A stretch of 64,000 nucleotides of DNA from an uncultured Tateyamaria sp. (GCF_947503045.1 NZ_CANNCF010000001.1:124001-188000), one strand, 5' to 3'; shown: positions 9,592 to 18,364, numbered from the stretch's first letter. Numbers and translations are program-made. Notes: generated from the letters alone by a model not told the origin.

Positions 9592-9608
9592 TGTCCCAGC
9601 GTGGGACA
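9537..9608 (+). repeat. 72-nt dispersed element, copy 1
   Basis: The copy starts with TGAAC, continues with TTAATCCGCCGCTGTAAG and TTGAAAT, then 16 unconstrained bases, and ends with the perfect palindrome TGTCCCAGCGTGGGACA at 9592-9608. It closes the last unit of the tandem array and lies downstream of rpsO, just beyond its terminator. Copies 2 and 3 have the same total length and the same spacing. Confidence 0.85.
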
Positions 9609-9636
9609 CCCAACAGACCCGCCCAGCGACGGGTCA

Positions 9637-9668
9637 CAAAAAAACCGCGCCTCAGGGGCGCGGTTTTT
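9637..9668 (-). terminator. Rho-independent terminator of rpsO (bidirectional form)
   Basis: A GC-rich 7-bp stem CCGCGCC/GGCGCGG with a TCAG-type loop is extended by A5/T5 pairing. In the rpsO direction the stem is followed by a run of U residues (A-run at 9638-9644 on the plus strand). It sits 26 nt past the rpsO stop codon. T residues on the other side mean it could also act on plus-strand transcripts. Confidence 0.85.
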
Positions 9669-9693
9669 CCGAAATTCTCTCTGGCAGGCCGGG

Positions 9694-9963
9694 TTAGCGG
9701 CGCAGGCCCAGACGCTTGATCAGGTCCTGATAGCGGGCCTCGTCCTTGGCTTTGGTATAGTCCAGCAGCTTGCGGCGCAGGGCGACCATTTTCAGCAGGC
9801 CACGGCGACCGTGGTTGTCTTTTTTGTGGGTCTTGAAGTGCTCGGTCAGCGTCGCGATTCGCGAGGACAGGATGGCAACCTGGACTTCGGGCGAACCGGT
9901 GTCGCCTTCCTTGGTTGCGAATTCTTTCATGATGCGGGCTTTTTCTTCAGCAGTGATCGACAT
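9694..9963 (-). CDS. rpsO: Ribosomal protein S15
   Basis: The 89-residue protein has the standard length and sequence of S15: [16 protein letters not shown] at the start, [17 protein letters not shown], and the RNA-binding [22 protein letters not shown] helix-turn region near residues 45-67, split here for reading. S15 binds 16S rRNA early in small-subunit assembly and in many bacteria also controls its own mRNA. It is flanked downstream by a strong terminator and lies in the order rbfA, truB, rpsO, pnp expected for the cluster, although with extra genes inserted. Confidence 0.98.
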   Translation of the reverse strand: MSITAEEKARIMKEFATKEGDTGSPEVQVAILSSRIATLTEHFKTHKKDNHGRRGLLKMVALRRKLLDYTKAKDEARYQDLIKRLGLRR

Positions 9964-10124
9964 CGGGATCTCCTTTTCAACTAGAGTGAGACGCCGCCGG
10001 CCGGGATGTCGTCCAGCACGGGGCCAAAAATCTCCGGATCACTCCGGAAGTGGGGCATATAGGAAAGAATCACCGGGATGGCAAAGCCTATTTTCGCGAA
10101 CACGGAGCCTTTGCGGCCGCCCGG
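9964..10124. promoter_or_regulatory. rpsO upstream region
   Basis: The 161-bp gap between the RTX-repeat gene and rpsO contains the rpsO ribosome site (AAGGAGA, reading the minus strand just upstream of 9963). It also has an inverted CCGGA/TCCGG-rich patch near 10034-10053 that may form a leader structure. Autoregulatory leader structures are common for rpsO, but no specific match could be established by eye. Confidence 0.3.
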
Positions 10125-11033
10125 TCAGGCCGGGGCCATTCCCGCGGACTGAGCAAGGCTGAGCGGCATGATCGAAATATCCTCGATCGTGATGCCTGCA
10201 CTGTTCAGGATGTTGGCCACGGCCACACCGTCCATGAGCACCTGTGTGATGTGCGGATTGTCTGGATCGGACAGCAGCTGGATATCTGGAATCTCGGTGT
10301 CGTCCTCGTAGATCAGTAGGATATTGTCGTCTTCGGAATCAAAATCGATGATGTCCATCGCGTGGCCTTCGGTGATCCAGCTGCCACCGACAATGGTGTC
10401 TGCCCCGTCGCCAGAGGTCACCACGTCGTCATTGCCCGCAATGATGATGTCGTCACCACCGCCGCCATTGAGGTAATCTGCCTCGTCGGTGTCATCGATA
10501 TCGTCTGTATCGGGATCGTCCTCAACTCCGTTGACCAGATCATCGCCCCAGCCGCCAAACAGCGTGTCGCTGCCCGCACCGCCCGAGAGTGTGTCATCGC
10601 CCAACCCGCCCTGCACTGCGTCGTTGCCCGCGCCGCCGTTGATCACGTCATCCCCGGCAGAGCTCTGCAGTGTGTCATCGCCGGCGCCGCCGTTCAGCGT
10701 GTCGTCGCCATTGCCGCCGAATATCGTGTCATCGCCATCCTCGCCCGACAGCAGGTCATCGCCGTCTTCGCCATTCAGGCTGTCATTGCCGCCACCTGCC
10801 GCGATGGTATCTGCGCTGTCGGTGCCGTGCAGAATATCATTCCCGTCAGTACCTTCGGGGGCATCGTCGGGCGTTGAGGACTCCAGCGCCGCGGCGGTGA
10901 TTTCACCGTCCTCGTCTTCCACGCTTTCAGGAGTCTCGTCGTTTTCCGACTCATCCTTGGGGTCGCCATCCAAGTCGATCACGCCAAGCGCGCCGACTGC
11001 CAAAAGTCCCATCAATCCCGCAAGCCACAACAT
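10125..11033 (-). CDS. RTX-type calcium-binding repeat protein with N-terminal membrane anchor
   Basis: The 302-residue protein begins with a hydrophobic segment (MLWLAGLMGLLAVGALGVI), followed by an acidic linker rich in Asp and Glu. About ten glycine- and aspartate-rich nonapeptides of the GGxGxDxLx type run from about residue 65 to 190 (for example GGNGDDTLNGGAGDDTL). These fold into a calcium-binding parallel beta-roll outside the cytoplasm. The C-terminal 90 residues form a non-repeat domain. No protease or lipase domain is visible, so its role is unknown. It is inserted between the DUF1643 gene and rpsO on the same strand. Confidence 0.85.
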   Translation of the reverse strand: MLWLAGLMGLLAVGALGVIDLDGDPKDESENDETPESVEDEDGEITAAALESSTPDDAPEGTDGNDILHGTDSADTIAAGGGNDSLNGEDGDDLLSGEDGDDTIFGGNGDDTLNGGAGDDTLQSSAGDDVINGGAGNDAVQGGLGDDTLSGGAGSDTLFGGWGDDLVNGVEDDPDTDDIDDTDEADYLNGGGGDDIIIAGNDDVVTSGDGADTIVGGSWITEGHAMDIIDFDSEDDNILLIYEDDTEIPDIQLLSDPDNPHITQVLMDGVAVANILNSAGITIEDISIMPLSLAQSAGMAPA

Positions 11034-11130
11034 TGCGCTATCCCATCACCGGGCGAACTGCCCCAAGCGAGGTATAAATGGATTGGACCTCTCAAATCAA
11101 AGTGTTTTAGATCAAATGGTTAACGCCCGC

Positions 11131-11655
11131 TTAAGCCCTTGGGGTCGGCGGCGTCCACGGCTCGGGCGATTGCGTGTACGGCAGGTAGAGCGGGTGTTTG
11201 GGGTGGCCCGCCTTGGACAATCCAAGGTGAAACAGGGGCCGTGCGACGCTTGCGAGCGCCTCCGCAACCTGTGCCCCGCGGTCCAGATGGGCGCCATGGG
11301 TGCCCCAGGCGGCGATGACGTGATCTGCCCATGTGGCCCGTTCGCGAATGGCCGCGTCATTGTCCGGGCCAATCGGGTCCGCGGCGGCCCGCATCGCCTT
11401 GGGGTCGGTGTCGCGCCAGGCAAAGATGTTGGTCACTGCAAAGCTGCCAAATCCCAGCGCCCTTGCGCGCCGCTCGCAGCGTTCGACCGTCGGGTCGTTC
11501 TGCACCTCGGTCGCGGTCGAGGGGTTGAGCATAACGAAATTCACCCGTTTTCCATCGGCATCCCACACCCGTGTCAGGCTGTAGCGATAGCGTTCGCAAT
11601 CCGAATAGATGGCGGTCGAGGGCGCGTCGCCCTTGGTATGGGTGCGGGTGATCAT
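11131..11655 (-). CDS. DUF1643 domain protein
   Basis: The 174-residue protein carries the DUF1643 signature: RYSLTRVW near residue 25, FVMLNPSTA near 41-49, DPTVERCERRA and FAVTNIFAWR, then WGTHG near residue 120. The family has no established biochemical function that I can state. ATG 11655 begins the conserved MITRTHTKGDAPS; longer readings of the frame run into the neighbouring membrane gene and are not supported. It is on the same strand as its neighbours with an 82-bp gap from the membrane gene, so co-transcription with truB and rbfA is possible. Confidence 0.85.
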   Translation of the reverse strand: MITRTHTKGDAPSTAIYSDCERYRYSLTRVWDADGKRVNFVMLNPSTATEVQNDPTVERCERRARALGFGSFAVTNIFAWRDTDPKAMRAAADPIGPDNDAAIRERATWADHVIAAWGTHGAHLDRGAQVAEALASVARPLFHLGLSKAGHPKHPLYLPYTQSPEPWTPPTPRA

Positions 11656-11737
11656 GGGTGCGTTGTGCCAGCGGTGCCAGGTTTGCGCAACGCAAAGAAG
11701 CGGGCCGCCCCGGCGTCGGGACGGCCCTGCAGTGCGA

Positions 11738-12241
11738 TTACTCGGCAGGCACGGCCACGGGGTCGCGGCGCAGGTCGAGCACGGCGCACTTGGCCTCCAT
11801 GATCGCGGCGGCGACAAGGGCGTAGACGATATGCCCCCAAAGCGCGACCCAGGTGATCCCGGTCCAGCCGAGGAACGGTTTGTTGCCGGTCACCAGATGC
11901 GCCATCACATACAGCGCAAAGAACCAGAGGGTGATGCCGTAAACCACCGCCGTCACCGACCAGTGCAGACGCGGGGCGACCATCAACTGGACCGGGCGGG
12001 CGATGGCGAAATAGCCCACCGCGTAAAAGACGAGGCCAGTCAGGGCGTGCAGCAGGTGTGCCGCACCCGACGGGTTGGCACCAAAGATCGCCTTGAGCGA
12101 GGAGCCTGCCAACCCGACAGGGGCCAGCTTGGCATAGCCGAACAGGGGGCTCAGGGCCTGGCCGAAAGCGTCAAAGGCGATGGTGGCAAAGGCCCCTGCG
12201 GTGAGGACGGTGCCGACGGTGCGGAGTGTGATCTGTGTCAT
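11738..12241 (-). CDS. Small integral membrane protein, function unknown
   Basis: The 167-residue protein starts MTQITLRTVGTVLTAG and has about four hydrophobic segments (approximately residues 10-30, 58-80, 92-115, 125-145), so it is predicted to lie in the inner membrane. I do not recognise a family. The ATG at 12241 is preceded by AAGGGA; the frame is open further upstream, but that sequence has no ribosome site and reads poorly. It lies downstream of truB and upstream of the DUF1643 gene on the same strand. Confidence 0.75.
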   Translation of the reverse strand: MTQITLRTVGTVLTAGAFATIAFDAFGQALSPLFGYAKLAPVGLAGSSLKAIFGANPSGAAHLLHALTGLVFYAVGYFAIARPVQLMVAPRLHWSVTAVVYGITLWFFALYVMAHLVTGNKPFLGWTGITWVALWGHIVYALVAAAIMEAKCAVLDLRRDPVAVPAE

Positions 12242-12402
12242 ATCTGTCAGTCCCTTTGGATTGGGTTCGGGTGTGATGACCCCGATATGGACTGGGCAGT
12301 TCCCAACTGAAAGGGACCTCACGCAGGGCTGATCCGCCCCTGCTTTTTTGTAACAATTTGTTTGCTCTAGAGTCGTAAGACGCACCTCATGGTGCGCCGG
12401 GG

Positions 12403-13308
12403 TCAGAGGTTGAACACCCGGGCCGGGTGCAACTCACCCGCCTTGTAGCGGCCCACGGCGACCGGGATCCCATCCAGCGAGGCCCAGCATTCGTCGCCGT
12501 ATTCGACGTCGCTGGCCAGCACCATGCCGGGATTGCCGTTGCGCATCCGCGTGGCCCCCTCGGGTGTGGCGCGCAGTTCGGGCAGGTCGGCGAGGCCTTC
12601 GGCCACCGGGCGCAAATGGGCATCGAGTTCGGGCGTATGGGCGAGTGCTTCGACCTCCTCCAAGCTCAGCCCGTCCTCGGCAACAAACGGCCCGGACCAG
12701 ATCCGGCGCAACTCGCGCACATGGCCAAAACAGCCCAGTGCCTGCCCAAGATCGCGGGCAATGGCGCGCACATAGCCGCCCTTGCCGCAGGTCATTTCCA
12801 GCGTCACGTGATCGGGATCGGGGCGGTCGATCAGCAGCAACTCCTCAACCCACAGGAGGCGGGCCGCGATCTCGACCTCTTCCCCACCGCGCGCGAGCTT
12901 GTAGGCGCGCTGGCCGTCAATCTTGACGGCGGAGAACTTGGGCGGGACCTGCATGATCTCGCCAACAAAGCCGCCAAGGGCGTCCTTGATCTGTGCATCC
13001 GTGGGGCGCGCATCCGAAGTGTCGATGACTTCGCCCTCGGCGTCATCGGTGTTGGTGGATTGGCCCAGCCGCACGGTGAACCGGTAGGCCTTGAGCGCGT
13101 CGGTGATGTAAGGCACCGTTTTGGTCGCCTCACCCAGGGCCACAGCCAGCACGCCGGTCGCATCCGGGTCCAGCGTCCCCGCATGGCCTGCCTTTTTCGC
13201 GCCAAACGCCCAGCGGACCTTGTTCACCACGGCCGTCGAGGTCGGACCCGCCGGTTTGTCGATGATCAGCCAGCCGGAAATGTCGCGCCCTTTGTGTGTG
13301 CGGCCCAT
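12403..13308 (-). CDS. truB: tRNA pseudouridine(55) synthase TruB
   Basis: The 301-residue enzyme isomerises uridine 55 of the tRNA T-arm. The opening [14 protein letters not shown] and the catalytic [12 protein letters not shown] segment with Asp47 are diagnostic, followed by RAYKLARGG and the C-terminal PUA-like region. The start is supported by AAAAGG 8 nt before ATG 13308. It is part of the conserved rbfA-truB-rpsO-pnp set, here with a phosphodiester-glycosidase-like gene between rbfA and truB. Confidence 0.97.
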   Translation of the reverse strand: MGRTHKGRDISGWLIIDKPAGPTSTAVVNKVRWAFGAKKAGHAGTLDPDATGVLAVALGEATKTVPYITDALKAYRFTVRLGQSTNTDDAEGEVIDTSDARPTDAQIKDALGGFVGEIMQVPPKFSAVKIDGQRAYKLARGGEEVEIAARLLWVEELLLIDRPDPDHVTLEMTCGKGGYVRAIARDLGQALGCFGHVRELRRIWSGPFVAEDGLSLEEVEALAHTPELDAHLRPVAEGLADLPELRATPEGATRMRNGNPGMVLASDVEYGDECWASLDGIPVAVGRYKAGELHPARVFNL

Positions 13309-13365
13309 GGGATACCTTTTCGCTCTTGATGAAGGCTGCCGCCTAGCGCAGGGCCTGCGCCCTTG

Positions 13366-14100
13366 TCAATCAGCCGCCCGGACTGTGCCGATGATCGGAC
13401 CAAGGGAAAAGCCGAAATCACTGCGGTTCAGCTGCGGCGCATAGAGGCGCGAGATATTGCCATCCAGAAACAGCGCATTGGGCAGGGAGAGGTGGTCGCG
13501 AAACAGCCGCCCGAACTGGTGAAAGGTCACCGGGCTGTCCGAGATCGCAAAGACGGCCGTTTTGCCATCTGCGCTGGTGCCCACCCCGTTGCGCACATAG
13601 CGCGACGTGCTGTCCACCAGAAAGCGTGGATGCAGGTCGCCGTCGATCACCAGCATCGGCCCCGATTGTGTGGCGTGGAGGCATTCGGGTGCCTGATCCA
13701 CAAAACGCAGCGTTTCGATGACGTCCGCACGGCCCTCGCGCAGGCACAGGATGCCGTTGGGCAGCAGCCCGAAATTGCCGGGCCCCGCATTGGGGATCAC
13801 CCGCATGACCTCTTTGCCATCTTCAACATAATGGCCCACCGGCGCGCGGTCGTCGTGATACATCCCGGCATTCATGGCAAAGCCAAGTTGCTGGCCCTTT
13901 TCCTCAAGCGCGCGGTCAATGGCGCTGAACTGGCCATAGGGCGCGCCGCTGTCATCATAGAGAAACAGGCGCAGCGTGTCCGTGCTCAGATCAACGGTGC
14001 AGATGGTATAGCTTGCGCCGTCATGGTCGATGTTTTCGCACTCCTCCGCCCATGCGGGTGCCGCCCAGGCCAGCAGGGCCAACAGGGCGGCGCGGATCAT
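13366..14100 (-). CDS. Secreted phosphodiester glycosidase (NAGPA)-domain protein
   Basis: The 244-residue protein has a signal peptide ([18 protein letters not shown], cleavage after AWA) and a domain resembling the phosphodiester glycosidase/NAGPA family: [29 protein letters not shown] and RNGVG, then [12 protein letters not shown] near the end. Family members cleave sugar phosphodiesters, sometimes on exopolysaccharide; the substrate here is unknown. The start codon overlaps the rbfA stop (ATGA), implying translational coupling to a ribosome-maturation gene, an odd functional pairing for an exported enzyme. Confidence 0.82.
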   Translation of the reverse strand: MIRAALLALLAWAAPAWAEECENIDHDGASYTICTVDLSTDTLRLFLYDDSGAPYGQFSAIDRALEEKGQQLGFAMNAGMYHDDRAPVGHYVEDGKEVMRVIPNAGPGNFGLLPNGILCLREGRADVIETLRFVDQAPECLHATQSGPMLVIDGDLHPRFLVDSTSRYVRNGVGTSADGKTAVFAISDSPVTFHQFGRLFRDHLSLPNALFLDGNISRLYAPQLNRSDFGFSLGPIIGTVRAAD

Positions 14101-14501
14101 GCGTCGGTGTCCCTGCGCACGTCGTCCTGATCCAGCATCCGGCGCGTGTCGTCCATCCGGTCAAAGGTTTCATCCAGTTGAAACCGCAGATCGGGCGCGA
14201 ATTTCAGCGCCAGTTTCTTGGATACGGCGCGACGCAGCTCGCTCTTGTTGCGGGCCAGCAGCTTCAGCACATCCTCTTGCCCGCGCCCGCCCAGAGGCAG
14301 CACATAGGCGGTCGCGATCTTGAGATCGGGCGAGGTGCGGACCTCTCCCACCGTGATCGACATTGCATTCAGCTCGGGGTCATGCACGTCGCCGCGCGCC
14401 AGCACTTCGGCCAGCGTCCGCCGGATCAGTTCGGCCACGCGCAGTTGCCGCTGCGAGGGGCCGCTGCCCTCATGAAATCTGTTCTTTCCCATATCCCCCA
14501 T
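14097..14501 (-). CDS. rbfA: Ribosome-binding factor A
   Basis: The 134-residue protein matches RbfA, a KH-like factor needed for late 30S subunit maturation and cold adaptation. It shows [21 protein letters not shown] near the N-terminus, the long [21 protein letters not shown] core, and [17 protein letters not shown] before the tail. ATG 14501 gives [12 protein letters not shown] 14492 is a close alternative. It is the first gene of the minus-strand cluster running to rpsO and is divergent from dapB. Confidence 0.95.
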   Translation of the reverse strand: MGDMGKNRFHEGSGPSQRQLRVAELIRRTLAEVLARGDVHDPELNAMSITVGEVRTSPDLKIATAYVLPLGGRGQEDVLKLLARNKSELRRAVSKKLALKFAPDLRFQLDETFDRMDDTRRMLDQDDVRRDTDA

Positions 14502-14580
14502 CTAAGGGGGCCGCGCCCCTTTGCCAAGCGGGCCTGCGCAGGCTAGGACAGCGGGATATTGCCAAGCGAGGGCCAGAGAC

Positions 14581-15396
14581 ATGTCAGAATTGCCGGGGAT
14601 CGTGATTGCAGGGGCGTCGGGCCGTATGGGCCAGATGCTGATCCGCTCTGTTCAGGACAGCGACAAGATGCGTCTGGTGGGTGTGCTGGAGCGTGAAGGG
14701 CACGACTGGGTTGGCCGCGACGTGGGCGAGGCCATGGGCGGACAGCCCATTGGCGCGCAGGTCTGGGATGACCCGCTGGAACCCATGGCCCGCGCCCGCG
14801 CCGTGATTGATTTCACCGCCCCCGAGGCGACCATCGCGCTGTCTCACACCGCCGCGCAGGCCCGCGCCGCCCATATCATCGGCACCACCGGCATGACGGA
14901 GGACCAGATCGCACAGCTGGAACCCGCCTCGCGCCACTGCGCCATCGTGCGCGCCGGCAACATGAGCCTTGGCGTCAACCTGCTGGTGCAACTCACCAAA
15001 CAGGTGGCCGCCGCACTGGACGAGGATTTCGACATCGAAGTGATCGAATCCCATCACCACCACAAGGTCGACGCGCCTTCGGGCACCGCGCTGATGCTGG
15101 GCGAGGCCGCCGCCGAAGGGCGGGGCATTGCGCTTGCGGACGTGCGCGATGCGGCCCGGGACGGAATCACCGGCGCGCGCAAACGCGGGGACATCGGCTT
15201 TTCAGCCATCCGGGGTGGGGACATCGTGGGCGAACATGACGTGCTCTTTGCAGGCGATGGCGAGCGGATCGTGCTGCGCCACATGGCCACGGACCGCGCA
15301 CTGTTTGCCAAGGGGGCGCTCAAGGCAGCCCTGTGGGCGATGGACCGCGCGCCGGGGCAATATGACATGCTCGATGTGCTGGGACTCAAGGGCTGA
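14581..15396 (+). CDS. dapB: 4-hydroxy-tetrahydrodipicolinate reductase
   Basis: The 271-residue enzyme reduces hydroxy-tetrahydrodipicolinate in the diaminopimelate/lysine pathway. The nucleotide site is GASGRMGQ (residues 11-18), GTTGMTEDQ is at 101-109, and the catalytic stretch [15 protein letters not shown] (156-170) holds the general acid His and Lys162. ATG 14581 is preceded by a GAG-rich site; the upstream in-frame start adds non-family residues. The pathway partner dapA lies at the other end of this window. Adjacent genes are unrelated in pathway. Confidence 0.97.
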   Translation: MSELPGIVIAGASGRMGQMLIRSVQDSDKMRLVGVLEREGHDWVGRDVGEAMGGQPIGAQVWDDPLEPMARARAVIDFTAPEATIALSHTAAQARAAHIIGTTGMTEDQIAQLEPASRHCAIVRAGNMSLGVNLLVQLTKQVAAALDEDFDIEVIESHHHHKVDAPSGTALMLGEAAAEGRGIALADVRDAARDGITGARKRGDIGFSAIRGGDIVGEHDVLFAGDGERIVLRHMATDRALFAKGALKAALWAMDRAPGQYDMLDVLGLKG

Positions 15397-15494
15397 GTAT
15401 CTGCGTGTAAAAAAATTCCACACGAAATGTGAACCAATCCCGGCGCTGCTGCGTAAGCGTTCATAGACCAGCCAAAGCCACGGGAAACCTGTCC

Positions 15495-15848
15495 ATGCGT
15501 ATGATGATTGCTGCTGCTTGTGCCGCCCTAGTAGCAAGCCCTGTCTGGGCCGAATTGCGACCCATCACGGATCAAAGCCAGTTTGTGCAGTTGATCAACG
15601 GCAAGACGCTGACGCGGCCCATGGTCAAACTGACCGTTTCGCCCAATGGTCAGATCGCCGGGCGCGGATCGTTCTGGGATGTCGAGGGCACGTGGTCCTG
15701 GCAGGACGGCTATTTCTGCCGCGACCTGTTCTGGGGCGGCGATGCGCTGGGCTATAACTGTCAGGAAGTGCAGGCAAGCGCGGACGGGCAGATCAAGTTC
15801 ACGTCTGACCGTGGCGCGGGCGACAGCGCTATGTTCAGTTTGCGGTAG
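15495..15848 (+). CDS. Small exported protein, function unknown
   Basis: The 117-residue protein has a clear signal peptide (MRMMIAAACAALVASPVWA) and a mature part with GRGSFWDVEGTWSWQDGYF, two cysteines (CRDL and YNCQ) that could pair as a disulfide, and many aromatic residues. It is probably periplasmic. I do not recognise a characterised family. The ATG at 15495 begins the signal peptide; the frame is open earlier but lacks a start with a ribosome site. It follows dapB by about 100 bp. Confidence 0.75.
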   Translation: MRMMIAAACAALVASPVWAELRPITDQSQFVQLINGKTLTRPMVKLTVSPNGQIAGRGSFWDVEGTWSWQDGYFCRDLFWGGDALGYNCQEVQASADGQIKFTSDRGAGDSAMFSLR

Positions 15849-15920
15849 GACCGCGCGCGCATCTGGCTGGCCAGCCGCAATCCGAGATGCCATGTTGATC
15901 CCGAACAACGGGATGACACC

Positions 15921-16364
15921 ATGATTGAACGCCTCGACTACGTGTCCATAAACGGCACGGCCATCGCGCATATGGCGCAGGCTAAGGACGATATGCCGTC
16001 CATTGACCGCAAACTACGCGCTGTCATCGAACTCAGGGTGTCGCAGATCAACGGCTGCGCCTATTGCGTCGACCTTCACACACACGAGGCACGGCAGGCG
16101 GGAGAAACCCGGCAGAGGCTGGATTGCCTGACCGTCTGGCGCGAGGTGCCGTTCTTCGATGCAACAGAAAGGGCAGCACTCGATTGGGCCGAGGCGGTCA
16201 CGTTGATTGCAGACAAGGGCGCGCCGCCCCGTCTGTTTGACGCGCTCTCGGCGCATTTTTCGGAACAGCAGATTGTCGACCTGACGCTGATTGTCGCACA
16301 GATGAATGCGTGGAACCGGTTGGCGATCAGCTTTGGTCACAAGCCCGAAGCAAGAGACGAATAA
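15921..16364 (+). CDS. Carboxymuconolactone decarboxylase/AhpD-like protein
   Basis: The 147-residue protein has the AhpD-type active site CAYCVDLHTHEAR (Cys-x-x-Cys followed by His, about residues 50-62) in an all-helical fold, with RAVIELRVSQING before it. Relatives are thiol-disulfide reductases or peroxidases that act with peroxiredoxins, or true lactone decarboxylases. The cysteine pair favours the redox role. GGGA precedes the ATG at 15921. Two more AhpD-like genes occur in this window. Confidence 0.85.
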   Translation: MIERLDYVSINGTAIAHMAQAKDDMPSIDRKLRAVIELRVSQINGCAYCVDLHTHEARQAGETRQRLDCLTVWREVPFFDATERAALDWAEAVTLIADKGAPPRLFDALSAHFSEQQIVDLTLIVAQMNAWNRLAISFGHKPEARDE

Positions 16365-16448
16365 AGCGGGATCGTTTTGGCCTGATCAATTTGCCCTCAT
16401 TGATATCTGCGGGCGCGAAGATCACAGCAGCAGGGGAAACACGTTTAG

Positions 16449-16691
16449 ATGGAGGAACACGCGCGCCTCATTTTCATCGTGATGCTTGTGTGCGGGTTTG
16501 TACCGATCCTGCTGATGGCTCTGTTCCTGGTTCTGACGGGACGCGCGCGGTTGTTGTTTTCCAAGACCGATGACGCGGAAAAGCTATTGAACGACTCCCC
16601 AACGCTCAGGGCTCTCGGAAAGCTGACACTGTGGCTGTTTCCGGTCTACGTGATCCTGCTGGGGGTCTTTGCATGGCTAGGCACGAGTTGA
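16449..16691 (+). CDS. Small two-helix membrane protein
   Basis: An 80-residue protein with two hydrophobic segments (about residues 8-28 and 57-77) separated by a charged loop (FSKTDDAEKLLNDSP). It is predicted to sit in the inner membrane. The ribosome site is weak (GGGGAAA about 12 nt upstream). No family was recognised. The codon pattern and clean two-helix topology support a real gene, but the evidence is modest. Confidence 0.55.
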   Translation: MEEHARLIFIVMLVCGFVPILLMALFLVLTGRARLLFSKTDDAEKLLNDSPTLRALGKLTLWLFPVYVILLGVFAWLGTS

Positions 16692-16753
16692 CGGCTTAGG
16701 GTACGATCGGACGCCGCGCGCATTCAGACGGCGACGGAGCGGCCCACGCCCCC

Positions 16754-16936
16754 TCAAAAATCCACCGCAATCCCCTTCTTCTCCCAATCGCCATAGCGCA
16801 CAGGCTCGGGTCCGTCGCGCCCGCCCAGCTCCTTTGGCAGGTCCAGCGCCTTGGCGGCCTTGCGCCGTTCTTCGGCCTCGGCCAGTGCGCGCCGGGCGGC
16901 GGGGGGCAGGTCAGTGTGATCGGGATCGTCGCTCAT
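16754..16936 (-). CDS. SDHAF4-like protein (DUF1674), succinate dehydrogenase assembly factor
   Basis: The 60-residue protein ends with GGRDGPEPVRYGDWEKKGIAVDF, the DUF1674 signature shared with mitochondrial SDHAF4/Sdh8, which assists insertion or protection of flavinylated SdhA. ATG 16936 follows GAGGAAG. It is divergent from rsmB with an 82-bp shared promoter region. The bacterial role is inferred from the eukaryotic homologue. Confidence 0.85.
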   Translation of the reverse strand: MSDDPDHTDLPPAARRALAEAEERRKAAKALDLPKELGGRDGPEPVRYGDWEKKGIAVDF

Positions 16937-17018
16937 GGGCTTCCTCTTGGGCTATAGCGTTGATATACGCCCGATCCTGATCCCGGCAAGGTGCGGGCGA
17001 GATATCAAGGACCCTTCC

Positions 17019-18290
17019 ATGAGCGACATTGGCTTGGCCGCACGGCGCAGCGCGATCTATCTGCTGGATCAGATCATGGGCGAGGGCAAGCTGATGTCCG
17101 AAGTCATCGGGGCAGGGGCGCTTGATCGCCTCGACCCAGCCGACCGCGCCCGCGCCCAGCGTCTCGCGACCGAAACCCTGCGCAGCATGGAACGCATCGA
17201 CCGCCTGTTGCAGCGCCATTTGCAGAAATACCCCGCCACAACCGTGCGCAACGCCCTGCGCGTCGGCACATACGAGCTGTGTCAGGGCGAGGCCGCGCAT
17301 GGCGTCGTCAACGCGATGGTCACCCTCATTTCGAAACACAAACGTTATGGCCACCTCAAGGGGCTGGTAAACGCGGTGCTGCGCAAAGTGGCCGACAAAG
17401 GCCCCGAACAGTGGCCGACCCTGCGCACGCCCCGCCTGCCGTCCTGGCTGCGCAAGCCACTGGTGCAGGCCTGGGGGGCTGAGGCCGTATCGGGCATGGA
17501 GACTGCGTTTTTCGCCGCCACCCCGCTTGATCTGACACCAAAGGCGGATGCAGCGGCGGTGGCTGCGGCAACAGGTGGTACCGTTCTGCCCACCGGGTCC
17601 GTGCGGCTGGTCGATGCGGGCCAAGTCTCGACCCTGCCCGGTTTCACCAGCGGCGACTGGTGGGTGCAGGATGCCGCCGCTGCGGTTCCGGCGCGGGTTC
17701 TCAATGCGCAAAACGGCGAGGCGGTGCTGGATCTGTGCGCCGCGCCGGGCGGCAAGACGATGCAACTCGCCGCCAGTGGAGCAAACGTCACAGCCGTCGA
17801 TATCTCTGCCGGACGGATGGAGCGGGTGTCGCAAAATCTGATCCGCACGGGGCTGAGCGCCGAAACACAAGTGGCGGATGTGTTCGACCTCACTGGCCAA
17901 TATGACGCCATCCTGCTGGATGCACCCTGTTCGGCGACGGGCACGATTCGGCGTCACCCCGACCTGCCCTTTGCCAAGGATGGCTCGGAGTTCGGGATGC
18001 TGATCGAATTGCAGGGGCGGATGATCGATCACGCGCTGACCCTGCTGAAACCCGGCGGGCGGCTGGTGTTTTGCACTTGCTCGCTGCTGCCGGACGAGGG
18101 CGAAGTGCAGATCGAAGAGGCGCTCGAACGCCACTCCGGCCTGCAGGTTGAGCGCACCGCACTGGACCTGCCCGGCATCGATCCCGACTGGATCACAGAA
18201 GAAGGTGGCCTGCGTTTGCGCCCGGATCTATGGGCGGAACTCGGCCACATGGACGGATTTTACGTCGCGGCCCTGCGCAAATCTCCCTGA
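17019..18290 (+). CDS. rsmB: 16S rRNA (cytosine-967-C5)-methyltransferase (Sun/RsmB family)
   Basis: The 423-residue protein joins an N-terminal NusB-like RNA-binding domain (about residues 5-130) to a Rossmann methyltransferase. Motif I is LDLCAAPGGKT (238-247), and the two conserved cysteines sit in DAPCSATG (Cys304) and FCTCSL (Cys354); one attacks C6 and the other releases the product. The ATG at 17019 follows AAGGA; the upstream in-frame start at 16935 overlaps the divergent DUF1674 gene and is unlikely. Assignment to RsmB rather than a sister RsmB/F-type enzyme rests on the NusB domain. Confidence 0.93.
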   Translation: MSDIGLAARRSAIYLLDQIMGEGKLMSEVIGAGALDRLDPADRARAQRLATETLRSMERIDRLLQRHLQKYPATTVRNALRVGTYELCQGEAAHGVVNAMVTLISKHKRYGHLKGLVNAVLRKVADKGPEQWPTLRTPRLPSWLRKPLVQAWGAEAVSGMETAFFAATPLDLTPKADAAAVAAATGGTVLPTGSVRLVDAGQVSTLPGFTSGDWWVQDAAAAVPARVLNAQNGEAVLDLCAAPGGKTMQLAASGANVTAVDISAGRMERVSQNLIRTGLSAETQVADVFDLTGQYDAILLDAPCSATGTIRRHPDLPFAKDGSEFGMLIELQGRMIDHALTLLKPGGRLVFCTCSLLPDEGEVQIEEALERHSGLQVERTALDLPGIDPDWITEEGGLRLRPDLWAELGHMDGFYVAALRKSP

Positions 18291-18364
18291 GGTTGCGTGA
18301 CTCGGGCCGTGGTGCAAGTTATGGTGCGCGCAAACGCGCATGAAGACGCATCGAGGCAGTGACC

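Noticed and set aside
9313..9609. Short frames across the tandem repeat and 72-nt elements (also on the minus strand at 40717-42012)
   Set aside because: Similar peptides (for example LQRRIN) appear only because the DNA repeat is shared. There is no ribosome site, and other units contain stops.
12324..12350. GCAGGG/CCCTGC hairpin followed by T6 on the plus strand
   Set aside because: It looks like a terminator, but no plus-strand gene precedes it. Both flanking genes are on the minus strand, and in that direction no U-run follows. An antisense transcript cannot be excluded.
15397..15494. A further copy of the 72-nt element upstream of the 15495 gene (TGAACC, GCTGCGTAAG)
   Set aside because: Only scattered similarity to the box, and no palindrome or correct spacing.
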